From Morella rubra (taxonomy: Eukaryota > Streptophyta > Magnoliopsida > Fagales > Myricaceae), in the NCBI GenBank assembly GCA_003952965.2, contig CM025851.1, forward strand, positions 12,680,942 through 12,744,941: 64,000 bases of DNA, read 5' to 3'. The notes under the pieces are model-generated. The model had not been told where the DNA came from and made no database searches. It worked only from the letters and a program-made list of their open reading frames with translations. Of the stretch, positions 45,078 to 57,900 are shown in pieces (the stretch's first letter is position 1; the number at the start of each line of letters is the position of its first letter). Position numbers and translations under genes: made by a program.

Positions 45078-46777
45078 GTCAAAAACCAAATAGAAAATAT
45101 AAAAAAAAAAAAAAATATATATATTATATATATATATATTAATAGGAGGAGGCCCAATAAGGTTTCCCCACGTGGAAGAAGTTTATCAGGATCTGGGTTG
45201 CACGCTGGCGGCCTTTTTTTTAATTCGACAGACGCCACACGTGGGTCACATGCTTTACGGCACGTGGACTCTGTATTTCCTTAACCTTTTTCCTATTTTC
45301 TTTTCTTAGTCAAAACAGCGTGCTTTTGTTAAAGTCAAAGAGGTTTGAAAATTTCAAATACATGTTTTAAGGGATATGTTAGACCCTTTGGAAAGGTAAC
45401 GGGCCAACAAGTAAAGGAGTTGAACAGTCTTACAAACTCAAGTTCAAAAAGACAGGTAGAGACCCATAAAAGGTGAAAAGCCTACGAAGGGCAGCAAGCT
45501 GAGACGACCAGCGGAAAAGGAAAGCGATGGCGGAATATGGTGGCAGGACCAGTAGCTGGAGGCAACAAACCAACCAGATCAGAAAAATGTGGAGGCGTGT
45601 GAGATCCATGATCGCGTGGGCCCACACGCGCCATCCGACCAGTCATCGGAGATGACCATGAAGAGCTCCTGGAAGTTCAAATGCCAGCCACCTGATGCGT
45701 GTATACCAGAGAGGACCACTGATTGTTGAAAAATTGAAGATAAAATGGTAGGCGCGTGAGATCCACTCGCTCGCATGGCGGCGCGTGTGAGCACATGTGT
45801 CGTCCCATCATTGGCTGGCCAGTGCAGAAAAAGTCTCCAGTCGATATAGATGCCGTCCCCGCCAGTCGTGGTCTTCAAAAACTTTCAGAAAAGCGTAGAT
45901 TTAATTACCAAATCTGGCGGAAAAAGCCTATAAAAGTGGCCGGAAAAGAGGGTTTATTGAAGGTCTCGACCACAGAAGTCAAGAGCAGAAGAGAAGAGGG
46001 GGGAGGAGTGGGTCAGTCGGGGAAAGCCTGCCAAAAGATCCTCCTCGTAGAGTCATCATCTCCTTAACGTTTTTCCTCTTACTCGCTGGATGATGTAATT
46101 TGAAAGATAAACAAAATAAGTAAATTCTACTTTATTTAATATTGTTTATATAAAATTTTAAATAACATGATCTTATAATAAAATTTACATATTTAATCTA
46201 TCTCTCTCTAAATTATATTGTATAATCAAAACAAAAAATTATAAAGAATTTTAATTTCGCTCAATGTTTTTCAAGTAAGTGAATTTTGTGTTTGTTTTCG
46301 TTCTCTCTTTTTGCCTATGAGAAAAACAATGCCCTTTTTTTGGTATAAGTGATGTTTCCTTTAACAAAGCACAATTTTGTTTTGTGTCAATTTGTGGACG
46401 ATCGCTAAAGATGAACTCCTACCTTCCTCCTCCCTCCGGATGAACCAATTTCTCCATAGCACTGCTTTCCACCATCTTGTAACTTTACTGCAACATCCTC
46501 CTCTGGCATTGACTGCCGCCAATCTTGCACACCAACTCTTTAACTCTGACTCGTTTAGTAAAAATCACGAAGAGGCAATAAAAACACATGGAATTGTTTA
46601 ATTTCGATTATGTGAAAATATGGAACTTTTATTTGACTGATATTCGGAGTCGATCTGCCCTTGACATTGGGTGAGAAGCAACTCAGGCTCAGTCTTTCGA
46701 GAAACAGGAATAAAACAAAACAAAAAGGGGAGAAGCAGTTGGTCGACACGGTCTTGATCGAGAAGCTATTAAGTTAA
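45078..46777. other. Promoter side of the bHLH gene and a dispersed repeat
   Basis: (TA)n occurs near 45116-45142 and CACGTGG near 45239. The segment 45380-46065 contains the CAGCAAGCTGAGACGACCAGCGG block shared with 20445-20510 and a CCTATAAAAG TATA-like motif near 45929, so it may be an LTR-like relic. Open frames at 45579-46067 and 46377-46601 are not recognisable. Confidence 0.45.
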
Positions 46778-49700
46778 TCAAATTATGTGAGCTTCATTCT
46801 TGAGCTTGTCAATAAGCTCGTCCACAGAAGAAACCATAACCCCTGCCTTTCTCTTGGGAGGTTCAGTGACTTGAACAACTTCTAAATCGGATTGGATCTC
46901 CACATTTAACTCCTGCGGAGTGAATTTCTTTATGACCTTCGACTTGGCTTTCATTATATTGGGAAGTGTTGCATACCTTGGATGATTCAACCTCAAATCA
47001 GTGCTGTACAAGGAGAACAAATAAACTCATCAAAGGCACAAAGACACTGATAAAGCATACGAATGTGCCGCTATGCACACACTCAAAACACATATCCAGT
47101 AGAAACGCAAGGTCTGTCTCTGGACATTTCAACAAACAAGCACAGACTTGAAAATGATTATATAACAATAATCTTAAGTGTGAAATGTGAATAATGATGA
47201 CACAAAAGCAGAACGCAAGATGACATGTAAGTCACTTTCTATGTGGATTTATACCATTGATATTAAAAAAACCACCACCTTTTTTCTTCGTATTTTTTTT
47301 TCTGTTCGTCTTTCCTTTGGATTTGAGAGAGGGGTGGGGGTTTAGTTCTTGAAAACAGCCATCAAAAGTAAGCTGTGCATATTCAAGCAGGATTTAAAAA
47401 GGGTTACCATTCGGCTTTATCCGTCCCAATCTTAAAGATTAAAAGAATCAGGATAGTATAAGAATCATAAACTCCTTGTACATTGCATCTGATATTGGAA
47501 AGAGTATTGGGAGACTCTATAAGCCTGTGCACAACGCATAGACAGCATCTGAGACCAAGAAAAAAAGGTCTCCATAATTGCTGGGAGTAGCCTCAGTTAT
47601 GTAAGGGTTCAAAGGGTCTCGAGAGTCATGATATTGCAAACGTGACTTCATTATAAGCATGATATCCAGGCAGTTTTGCACTTGGGCTCAGTTTGGGTTA
47701 AGCTAGCAAATAGAGATGCCCAACTTGTCCATAAACCACAAACAAACCTCCAAATAAGATGAAAAGATCCAAAACTGAATTCCTATTGAAGAATGATTAT
47801 ACGACCTCTAGATATAATCTTCTATTATAATATGTTCTCTACAAAAAGGTCAAATGAAAAAGGATTCAGGCTACAATAACTTTTTGTAGTAATACTACAC
47901 ATAACAGCAATGAAGATTGTAAAAGAGAATAAATGGAGCAATCAGGAATCATAAGGTGTTAAATATACACCGAACATTCTTATCCTGCCTACGAAGGCCT
48001 AGGATATCGATGAATTTCCACATGAGCACAACATAAGAACTTTGTGACAACAATTTCTTAACCAACTGAACAGTTCAAGAGTGTAGCCATAACAATCAGT
48101 GTGTGTTCTTCCAAGTTTATTCGTCTTTTTCGTATGGTTAGTCAGTTAATCTGCATTAAGTAACCAAGTCGAAATATGGTCCAAGTTGTCCTAGAATATG
48201 TGGGACAAATGTAGGACATTGTCATTGTTTTTATCGATAACTACAGCAATTCCAAGGCACCAAAACTAGAATGCTTTTGCTAGGATTGCCATCAATAGAA
48301 CACTACATCATTTTGAAGAAAATAACCTGACTTAATATCGCATGATGCAAAGATGGTAGTGAGGCCACCTCTCTAACTTAGTACAATCAACTCAAGTAAT
48401 AAGTGCTACCGATTTTATCAACATACATTTATAAGGCCTTGAAGGCTATACTGGAATAACATTGTATCATCAAGAAGATGGACGTAGAATTTTCTACAAA
48501 CTAGCTGCATGTTTTACTTTCAGCTGTTGCACATGGTTTAGGGTCCTGTAGACTTGAGTTCCTTCTACCAGTTTCAAACAACTTCCTATCTATAGAGGAA
48601 TTTCATTTTGCAGAAATGATTGTGGTGACACTCCAATGATCCTCATTCTCTCTAACATGACACTGCATTTTCTATCAAATCACAGAATTGGCTACAGTTT
48701 GTCTCCAGTTTCAGCAGTACATAGCACCAGGTTTTTTTTTTATCAACAAGCATGCTTTATCATGAACTATAATTGATAAAGTAGATACTCCAACCAAGAT
48801 GGGTATCTGGTTAAAGCTCAAATGAACCAATTAACCATCAAAGAAAGAATGCTTCCAAGAATATGAGTACCATAGCCGAGACTGCAGTTTCATTCTAATG
48901 TAGTTAGTACTGAATGTATCTCAATACGGTTAGCAAAATTTGAATGCTGTAGCTAGTACAAAAGACATACATTCTTCAGTCTTATATGCAAGGTTCAGAG
49001 TTCAATTCCAAAATGTGAGTTGAGTCAATGAAATATTACATAAATGAATATAACATCCCAACCACACAACAAATAGCAAATAAAGAAAAGAACGAAAATA
49101 ACTTGCATCGAAACTCAAATTAAGGAAAAGTTAAGTTTTTAGATTAAAAAAATGTAAAAGAAGTTATGTAAAGGAATGGCATTTACAAAAGGAACTACAT
49201 AGAGAATTGCTGGCGATGATTCTATCATTAAAAAAAAAAAAAACAGCAGGAATGAAATACTTTGATAAGAAGGCTTTTTATGCCGCTTAGCATCATCCAT
49301 TTAAGAATAGCCATGATGCACACACACACAAACATACACTAAACATGTATCATGTTGAATAAGTAGAAGTAAACACACCACCGTAAGGAGATGGTATATT
49401 ACAAGTGTTTAAACTTAAAATCCTGAGAGAACCCAATACTTACGTGATTACAGCTGGGAGATCTAAAGACAAGGTCTCAAGACCACCATCCACTTCTCTC
49501 TCTACTGTAGCTACCCGATTCTCCTTGTCCAGGACGACCTACTAGATAGCAGCAGTAAATCACAGTAAGACAAATTATCACCAAAAAAAGAGCAGAGGAA
49601 CTGCCAGAATAGCATAAAACCAGGAGAATCATTTGCATGGAAATTAAGTTAGTATAAGGAAAATTGCCAAGTCCAAATAGCAACATGAAAACAATGTTTT

Positions 49701-50943
49701 CATTCCATATAATTTTCCCTAGACTAAATAATGAACCATTCTCCCTGTAAAGAGAAGAGAGAGTTAGACTAACCTTTGAAGCAAAGGTCCCCTGTGGCCA
49801 ACCAAGAAGCCCTGCCACCATTTGCCCTGTTTGATTGCAATCATCATCAATAGCCTTCACAGGAAAACGTGAATGACAAAAAGTTACACTTCCACATAAA
49901 ATCCGGAGCCTCCAAAGAAATGAACGAAATCAAGGGAATAATAAGGATCTTAACTGATATAAAACATCACATATTCAACAGGATAGCGCAAAGGTTCAAT
50001 ATCTACTTCAAAGTCCCCTTATTCGATTCAGAACTCAATATGGAACTCAATATTTAGAATCAATCTCAAAATCCACCAATTGAATTCAACTTCTATGCAG
50101 AAACAGCCCAAAAATAAATTCATCAAACCTTGTTTATCCCCTAAAACTAACCTCCATGCCACAATACAGTGAAGCTTAACTGGTAGGAAAACAAAACCCA
50201 CTTCTCTAATACTAGCATTCAAAAAGACCTGTTTGCCAACAATAAGAAAAGAGCCAACATCGAACCTTGTTTATCCCCTAAAACTAACCTCCATGCCACA
50301 GTACAGTGAAGCTTAACGGATAGCAAAACAAAACCCATTTCTCTAATACTAGCATTCAAAAAGACCAGTTTGCCAACAATAAGAAAAGAGCCAAGCGGCT
50401 CCACGACAATTACTTGTAGAAACTAATAATTTCAGACAAAAAAAAAAAGACACCCATTCCGTCAGAACTAAAAGAGACAAACCTGCTTGCCAAGAATGAG
50501 AAGCCCAGGCTTCTCAACTTCCACAAGCGCCTTCAAAAGCTTGGCAACTGAGAGCGGGTACAGAGCCCCAGTGGACTCCACATGAATGCCCCGATCAGCA
50601 CCCATGGCGAGGCCTGTTCTGAGAGTGTCAACACTCTGTGCTGGACCCATAGTGACCGCCACAACCTCCGAGGCCAGGCCCGACTCCTTGATCCGCAGAG
50701 CCTCCTCGAGTGCTATCTCGCAGAAGGGGTTCATCGACATCTTCACGTTCTGTGTCTCTACGCCCGTCTGAGAAATGAAATACCATTTCGAATCAAACCG
50801 TACAGATCACAAAAGGAGAAAACAGATGAAAGATGAAAACAAAATAAAGAGCATGTTCTGTGTTTGTTGCTTACTTTATCGGATTTAACTCGGATTTTCA
50901 CAGCATAATCGACGACTCGCTTTATGGCTACCATTATCTTCAT
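46778..50943 (-). CDS. ETFB: Electron transfer flavoprotein subunit beta, mitochondrial
   Basis: Minus-strand exons 50943-50875, 50767-50483, 49854-49774, 49538-49444 and 47003-46778 (TGA) join in frame to 251 aa, the length I expect for plant ETF-beta. Start [19 protein letters not shown], then [69 protein letters not shown], a V(V)[19 protein letters not shown] segment and the recognition loop [27 protein letters not shown]. Family knowledge: ETF-alpha/beta carries electrons from isovaleryl-CoA and 2-hydroxyglutarate dehydrogenases to ETF-ubiquinone oxidoreductase in the mitochondrial matrix, which matters during carbon starvation. The beta subunit usually has no cleaved presequence, consistent with this start. 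Introns are GT-AG; intron 4 is 2.4 kb and shows nothing gene-like. Confidence 0.97.
50126..50399. repeat. Tandem duplication, two 137-bp units, in intron 2 of ETFB
   Basis: AACCTTGTTTATCCCCTAAA at 50126 and again at 50263. Both units continue through CAGTGAAGCTTAAC and TTTGCCAACAATAAGAAAAG with only a few substitutions. Confidence 0.9.
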
Positions 50944-53900
50944 CCTTGGAGATTTCTGGTGGAGAAGTCTGAGGGACTTTCAGGCCGAAGGTAATAATTA
51001 CACAGTATCTGGGAGTAGGTTAAAATTTTAGGAGTCGGTAAAAACGGTGAAGGTAGGGAATAAAAAAGTTCGTGAAAAATAAAAAGTAAAAAAAGTTCGT
51101 GACAAATTAAAAGAGAGAAATAATTGTAGGATGATAAAATTTTAAAGATTAAAATTTTAGTTCGATAGATACTGTGTAAATGCTAAGTTCGGACTCGGAG
51201 GAATACAACTTATACAGTCATCTTTCTTGTCTAAACGACCATCCAAACACGGAACTATCGATGCCACGTATCATAGAACCCATCTGCATAAAATAGTTTT
51301 TTAATCAACTGGAATGCATACAACTTACAATTTTTTTTTTGTTTTTGTTTTTTATTTTTTCTAAATTACACAATATAATTAGAAGATAAATAACAACAAG
51401 GGTCCAGGGATTAGGTTGCTCATGCAGCACTGTCATCAACTCCTCTGTATCCTTGTTGAGTTGCAAACACTTCTTTCTTTCATGCTGTTTTGTACAAATT
51501 TAGAGAAGCCCTAAATCAACATGTCTCTTTAGCTTAAGGATAATTTGTTATTATGTGTTACACATTATACGCATTAATGAGGATTTTGCAGAAGATAAAA
51601 TTTAGGAATAATGAAAAATTTTCAGTTTCCTTGAGATATATAACTTACAACGTGGTGAAAATAAAAGGAAAGCTCTTTAGATTTAGACAAAAAACTAACA
51701 CCCTGACGTGAAGATGCACATTGACATAGTGACTCTATAAGGATAGTTAGGAAACTAATTGATTCATTTAATGAGTAGTCTGTGAAAAATAACAAGGATT
51801 AAGTCCTAGTAGGAACCAACCTCGTTTAGATCTCAATTTTGTTCTTTTTCTCTCTTCAAATCTCTGACCTGGGCTAACAGAAAACAAACCACTGTCCACC
51901 AGGATACTACACGGATGGGTTTTTTAGAATAATGTTTCTCGGTCTCGGATGGCTAGAGACAGCTGCTTTTGCTCCTCGATAGACTGCCATGGTGGTGTCT
52001 CGACAGAAGTTGCTATGGTTGCAATGGTTGTCGTTGCATCAATTGTTGGCAAACAAATTAGGCCAGAAAAATGTTTCTAGTCGCTAAGCAAAAAGACCGT
52101 GACAAGACACGATTCTCAATCAATGCGTTGTCGTTCATTTGGTATTTGTTCCCCTGGGTGCATATAAGATATTAGCGGTTGTATGTTCGAGTAATCCATA
52201 TTTAAGCCCAAAACAAAACGACCACGCTATACCTCCTCAAGTATTAAGGACAACAAAAGAACAGACGACGGAGGGAGAGGCCCTCTTAATGGATTACTCC
52301 AGAAGCCCATCTCGCTAAGTGATAGGTAGGATAACTTTAAAAGCCCTGGCCTGTGGACGGTAGTCTTCTCATAAAGAGCCATCTAACTTGGACGAAAAGC
52401 CTGAAACCCCGAAGAGGAGGAAATGGAACTAATAAAATGTTGAAAAGACACACCTATGGTTCATGTCAGCTACTTTTACCCGTTTCTGTTTGTAATCATT
52501 TATTTCGTGTCTGAAAAGTCTAGTAGCTCAGCTGATGACATACATTATTGGAGATCAATTTTGCTTCTAATAAGAAAAGAATTCGGAAGTGCTGATCATG
52601 ACTCGGCTAATCACCGAGCCTAGAGAATGAAAGAAACAGTACTGGTCAAGGCGTGAAGCCCTCCATACCAAACATAATCAAAGTCGTGTGGCAGATATGT
52701 TATCCCTGCCCATACGTTTGAGCACATGGTCACAGGCTGAGGCAAAGTAGGTCGATAGTCTCTCGTCAGGGAAAGCTATGTGGCAAGGCACTTTTTTGGC
52801 TGCTGCTGTTGATGATAATGATAAGCCCATACAGAATCAAAACTGAACAAGTAGATGGTCAACTATGCGCAGCAGACAGACGGACATGTAAGCTATTTTT
52901 CCAGGCCTTCAAGATTGTTGCAACCCTCACTGTCCCCTAATAGCAACTAGGAGAAAACACTTAAAACTATTTTTCCAACTCGCATCCCATAACCCACATG
53001 GCTTTCTCGGGATAGATATATACTTTTATGATTGTGGCTTGCCCTCTCAGAAATATGAGCAGATCCAGACATTTACGAGAGCTCTTCCTCGATTTATATT
53101 TTAAGCCAACGGCATATATAAAATAAACTTGAGTCAATGGCTTAAAACGAACTCTGCTTCTCTTTTGTATTATGCACTTATTAACGTTCGGAAGAGGAGA
53201 CTTTTATCAGTTAAGAATTTGAGACATGACAGTGCTTTTGGTCATAGACAAATAGATGATTATTGCAGGAGAAAAGTAATTGGGTGGGGGGGCATTGGGT
53301 ACAGGAACCATTACCGACCATGTATGACCAAACTATTCCTCCCGTCTACCAACAGCATTATTGACACAAGAAGTTGGTGGCAATTATATGATATGTTTCA
53401 ATGGAAAAGGACCCCTCTTCTACTGCTTCCCCAATCAATGGAGGGGGACCTCTCGCTGTATACACATTTTTCTAACCTTGGATGCTCTTGGGCCACTGTC
53501 GATGGCGGGCCTCTCCGGTTTACTCTTTCCCCCGCTTATGGCTCTGACACCGTTATTCTGGCGATATTTGACTGCTTCAGTGCTTTGTTTCTCTAAAAAA
53601 ATTACTCAAAACTAATAGAAAATAGACGTATAAATTGAAGAAAACACCAAAAAAGTGGTGGAGATGACAATGATGGTCGTAATCATGGCTGTAACTCATT
53701 TGGAACCCATTGGACCAGTTCCTAACCCCATGCCATCATATACAAAAGAAAACAAATAAAGCTATTCTTTCAAATTCCAGTTGAATGTTCCTATTTAACG
53801 AATCCTATATAGCCTCTAAAAAAAATAATACACATGTGAAATTCTTTAATCACAAAAACACTATTGAAATGTCCAAAAAGAGAAAAACACTACAAGAATT
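50944..53900. other. Intergenic region between ETFB and the ATL gene
   Basis: The first part is the 5' flank of ETFB. The rest is AT-rich with no domain I recognise. A 155-codon open frame at 53129-53596 overlaps another frame and looks non-coding. Confidence 0.45.
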
Positions 53901-54953
53901 CTATGGCTCTGAATAAACTGGAAGAATGGAACTCCTGGATCTGCTACCATGTCCGAAAGAGAAAAACGACCTTCGTACTCTACTACTGCAACCTTCAGTG
54001 GGACTGACCTCACTGACTTGCCTGTTTTGTCTTAAAGCCTCTTGGATTGTCAAATAGAGCTGCCGGTCTGTGGATGAGTCCATTGAGAAAGACCTCCTAA
54101 TGGGTTGGATTGCGAACTGATCGTCTTTGCCTCGAGTGTCAATGCACTCATCCCCCATGCTTGTAACCTTGTCAAACTTCCTTCCCCTCTTCTGCACAAT
54201 TCTCTGCTCTAACTTCTTCGGCGAAGGACTAATGGAACGCGTTGAGAGTTCTCTTGAGTTCAGCCTATGCTGCGTTTCCAGACTTGACTGATTAGGAGAG
54301 TAATCGTTACCCAATTCAATTACCACAAAGTCTTCATCTCCACCGATAATCTCATTGGTGTACGGAGTTGGATCTTCAGGGGTAGAGCTTGGAGCAAGAA
54401 CTAGATCGTTTCGGAAACGGGACGTGGCCGAAATGCTCGTTCGACAAAGTGGGCAATTAGCGTTGCTTTGAAGCCAAACGTCGATACAATCGATATGAAA
54501 TACGTGGCTACAGTTTGGTATGATTCTTAGCTTCTCATCCACTTGAAACTCATTCAAGCAAACTGCGCACTCGCAAAAGCTTCTCTCTCCCAAGTCTCTA
54601 TTGCCTTCTTTCTTGAACTGCAATATTGGGATTGATCTGATCACGGACTCGTCGAGTCCTCGAGTCTCTATACCCGGAGAGTAGAACACTAAAGGCTCCT
54701 CTCGGCGTCTTGATGGCGAAAAACGTCTTAGAAGATCAATCTGATGCCAACCGAGGCAGCATTTGATGACAAATACGTAGTAGCCAACGAGCAAGAAAGC
54801 TGTGGCCATGATTCCTATCAAGGCAACGGCTATTATGGGGAAACTGTTGCCCGAGGAATGCATGGTGGACCGGAAGATTGAGCTTCCGGAACTTGTCATT
54901 GGAGGAAGAGCTTGCGAATCATGGATCGAATAGCGTTTGCTAACAAGATCCAT
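53901..54953 (-). CDS. ATL-family RING-H2 E3 ubiquitin ligase (ATL1/ATL16-like)
   Basis: A single intronless exon of 350 aa, as usual for ATLs. One transmembrane helix lies at about residues 38-63 (IIAVALIGIMATAFLLVGYY), followed by the basic linker and the GLD motif (RGLDESVIRSIP, about 98-109). The RING-H2 domain has Cys129, Cys132, Cys148, His150, His153, Cys156, Cys167 and Cys170 with the canonical spacings and the ATL-type Trp (DVWLQ). Family knowledge: ATLs are membrane-anchored E3 ligases, often fast stress- or elicitor-responsive. The Ser/Arg-rich C-terminal 150 residues have no known fold. I start at 54953 (MDLVSKRYSIHDSQ), which resembles ATL1; the open frame extends 53 codons further upstream to 55112 without family likeness. 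Confidence 0.94.
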   Translation of the reverse strand: MDLVSKRYSIHDSQALPPMTSSGSSIFRSTMHSSGNSFPIIAVALIGIMATAFLLVGYYVFVIKCCLGWHQIDLLRRFSPSRRREEPLVFYSPGIETRGLDESVIRSIPILQFKKEGNRDLGERSFCECAVCLNEFQVDEKLRIIPNCSHVFHIDCIDVWLQSNANCPLCRTSISATSRFRNDLVLAPSSTPEDPTPYTNEIIGGDEDFVVIELGNDYSPNQSSLETQHRLNSRELSTRSISPSPKKLEQRIVQKRGRKFDKVTSMGDECIDTRGKDDQFAIQPIRRSFSMDSSTDRQLYLTIQEALRQNRQVSEVSPTEGCSSRVRRSFFSFGHGSRSRSSILPVYSEP

Positions 54954-57900
54954 GAGAAAGAGAGACGAAGAAAATGCGAAGAAATGGTTGTGCTTGGATT
55001 TTGAATATGTACAAAAAGCAAGCAAAGAAAGATTACCAAAGTCAGATTTATTGACAGAAATGAAGTTAGAAACTCGGCATAAATGAACTTGGTCGGTAGT
55101 ACTTACACCCAAAGAATAAAAAGTTGTTAGGTAGGTGTAATAGAAAATGGATCAATTAAGGAGCCCAACTATAGAGAAACCCCACTTTCAATTGATGAGA
55201 ACAATGTAAAACATAGACATGGAGTCAATGGGCGATGCAGACGCGCGCATGGAGAAAGGAGCAGCAGAGAAGAAACCAAGTGGATTTACATGAGGATGTT
55301 GATGTGGGGGACACGGAAGGCTTTGGGATTCAATGAGAATCCCTCAAGTTTTTTAATGGTGGAGTCTGAGCTCAGACTACGTGTAGTTGGTAGATTTCTC
55401 TCGGGTTCCCACGAGAAGTTTGGCTACAAAATTGCTGCAGTGCCTCGATTATCGTTCGTTTTTTATGCAACAGCCACGTATGGGACTAATATAAAAAGGA
55501 AATTACAGGTCGGACGGCTATCTGACATGAATAATAGGGGCTTTTCATAATTGCACATCAAGACGGTCGACAACCATGCGGATAAAAGAAAGGTAATATT
55601 TATGATGCATTTTGGGTGAATTTTTATGATATATTGGTATCATTATTAAGCCCTCATATTAGAATCATATTGGTTGATATAATTGCAAAAAAAAAATAAA
55701 TACTGGTCTTTAGACCATTATTCTGTTTTTTTTTTTTTTTCAAAAACTGACACAATTAATTAATATGTCCATCATGTCATGGTACGTTTTCCTTCATCCT
55801 GCCTAGGTATATTAACTAATTAGTACTATAAAGTAATTTTAACAGCCAAACTACAGTAAGAAGACAATCAAGAAGCACGAAGGATTCTTGAAAACCCAAT
55901 CGTGGGGTTAGCGTTTAGAAACATAATGAAACGAAGATATCGACGACTTTTCATACCTCATCTTCTTTAATCATGATCAATCAAAAAAAGCATAAAGTGT
56001 CACACGCACATGCAAACCACCATTGAATATCTTGACGCGGCCTGGCCAACTGTTTCAGAACGTAGCGTATGTGTGTGCGTCGGAGTTACGATTCACATTT
56101 CATGCGTCTACACTCTACCCCGCTACTGCCATTTGAAAATCGTGAACAGAAATATCGTCAAAGTGGCCTTTAGGTTTTGGAATAGATTGCAGTGGGCCCA
56201 ATGAGAAACTTTTTCGTCAAGTAAAGGACTGATATGCCTCACAGTCAGTACAATCCTAAAAGGAAACACCAAGTAGTAGTCGTAGTACCGACACTATCTA
56301 GACCCAAGGCGTGTTGACAATTTATAGTACAGACAGAACAACTTAGGTAAGAAAAACAGCAAACAGTCTTCCTTTTGGAAAAAGTGATTCGCTCTGGCAC
56401 TCTGCAGTCAAAGGTTGGGGGCTCTGCCAGAGAAACTTCATCAACTTTTTCTCCGCACCGTTCAAAGCTTTTCGGAACCACATCACATCACCTCGATCGT
56501 TTGAGAAAAAAGCTTAAAGCGCTCTCGTCTGTTTTGGAGGATGTTTCCACCGTCAAGCAAGATTGAGGATGTGGTTGTTTAATAAAATTTTAGTCTTTTA
56601 AAATTTTAATATAATAAATTATATTTTTTTATTATAATAAATATAAAAAATTTATAAAAATTATCTTTTTTTATTAATTTTAATATTTTAAAATTTTAAC
56701 CATTTTAAAATTTTAACGCTCAAAGACAAAAGTGCAGAAAAAAAAAAAAATAAAAAAAAACTCAACAAGAAGAGACTGGGCTTGTTCATGGATTCGCATT
56801 CAGCTTGTTCGTGATTTCTAGAACAGTTGACACGTATCATATCTTGATCAACTATGTAGAGCATATTATAATTTGGTGCTTATTTTAAATTGTGGTACAG
56901 AAAAGGAATATGATTTGAAATTTTGCCTGCTGGTCAAGTATCAGTTTTTTCCGGTCAAATATGCAGCACTTGGTTGTGAGGTGCAAGTCAATCATGAACT
57001 GCAGACCAAGACATTGGGGTTTGAATTAGATTTGAAAACTTGAAGGGTAAAACGAGAGAACCAATTAAAAAAAAAAGGGCATTTTACAACAACCAAGAAC
57101 TTGTAGAAGCCTTTCAAAAAAAAAAAAAAAAACTTGTAGAAGCCAACCTATATTCTGGTTAGATGCTTTCGGTAGCGTTTGCTGCCTCATTTGATGACAC
57201 CTTTCAACTAATAACTGTACAAATTAACTGAACATAATTATTTTAACACAACACATTTAAGAATTCATTAGGCACATGGATGGAGGCAACAGCTGTTGCA
57301 TGTTGGTTAGCAATATCGTTGGGGGAAGAGTTAGCGACGTCAGAAAATCTGAGAGACGCTCAAAATTTCAAATGGTTTATCGCAACATGTATTTTCAGTC
57401 GAGTGCCTTATTTCTTTCTTTCTTCTTGGTTTTTTTTTTCACATGTAATTTTTACGATCAGAACAGTTAATGCGCAAACAAATTAAACTAGCAAAATATA
57501 TAACTACCAAAATTGAGATTCTCTCTTCAGAAAAACTCAAAACCAACGCCAGCAAAGCCCTCCCCTTTCGTTTTCAGGTGCTTGTTGGTGGCCACACATA
57601 TAGCTCGATTGGACTATGTCGTCGCTGATCTACTAGGCCCGCTGTTCCCGACTCTGTCTCACGGCGCGTGGATATCACACGCCGCCCTGCATGTCGGTCT
57701 TTTTGGATGCCACTCGTTTCTCCTCGGTCCCTGAGCCACCTCCACCACTTACCACCCGTTTCATCAATAAAACGAGGGATCTGAAAATAAGATTGTCGTT
57801 AAAAGGGCAAAAAAGAGAGGCTGATACTAATGGGCGCAAGCAAACTTCAAGGCTTCATTCCGTTGAGTTTGACTGCAATTAAATTGGCTAGCAAATGATA

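Noticed and set aside
53129..53596. 155-codon open reading frame on the plus strand
   Set aside because: No recognisable domain, it overlaps a second open frame of similar length, and nothing around it looks like a gene model.
54954..55112. 53-codon N-terminal extension of the ATL protein
   Set aside because: It is in frame but ATL1-like similarity begins at the internal Met (54953), and the extension would place unrelated sequence before the membrane helix.
56375..56566. Small basic helical frame (HLDRLRKKLKALSSVLEDV)
   Set aside because: It could be a peptide gene but there is no family match or gene context, so it was left out.
57276..57734. Several overlapping small frames near 57.3-57.7 kb
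   Set aside because: They are short and overlapping, with no known domain and no supporting promoter or splice pattern.
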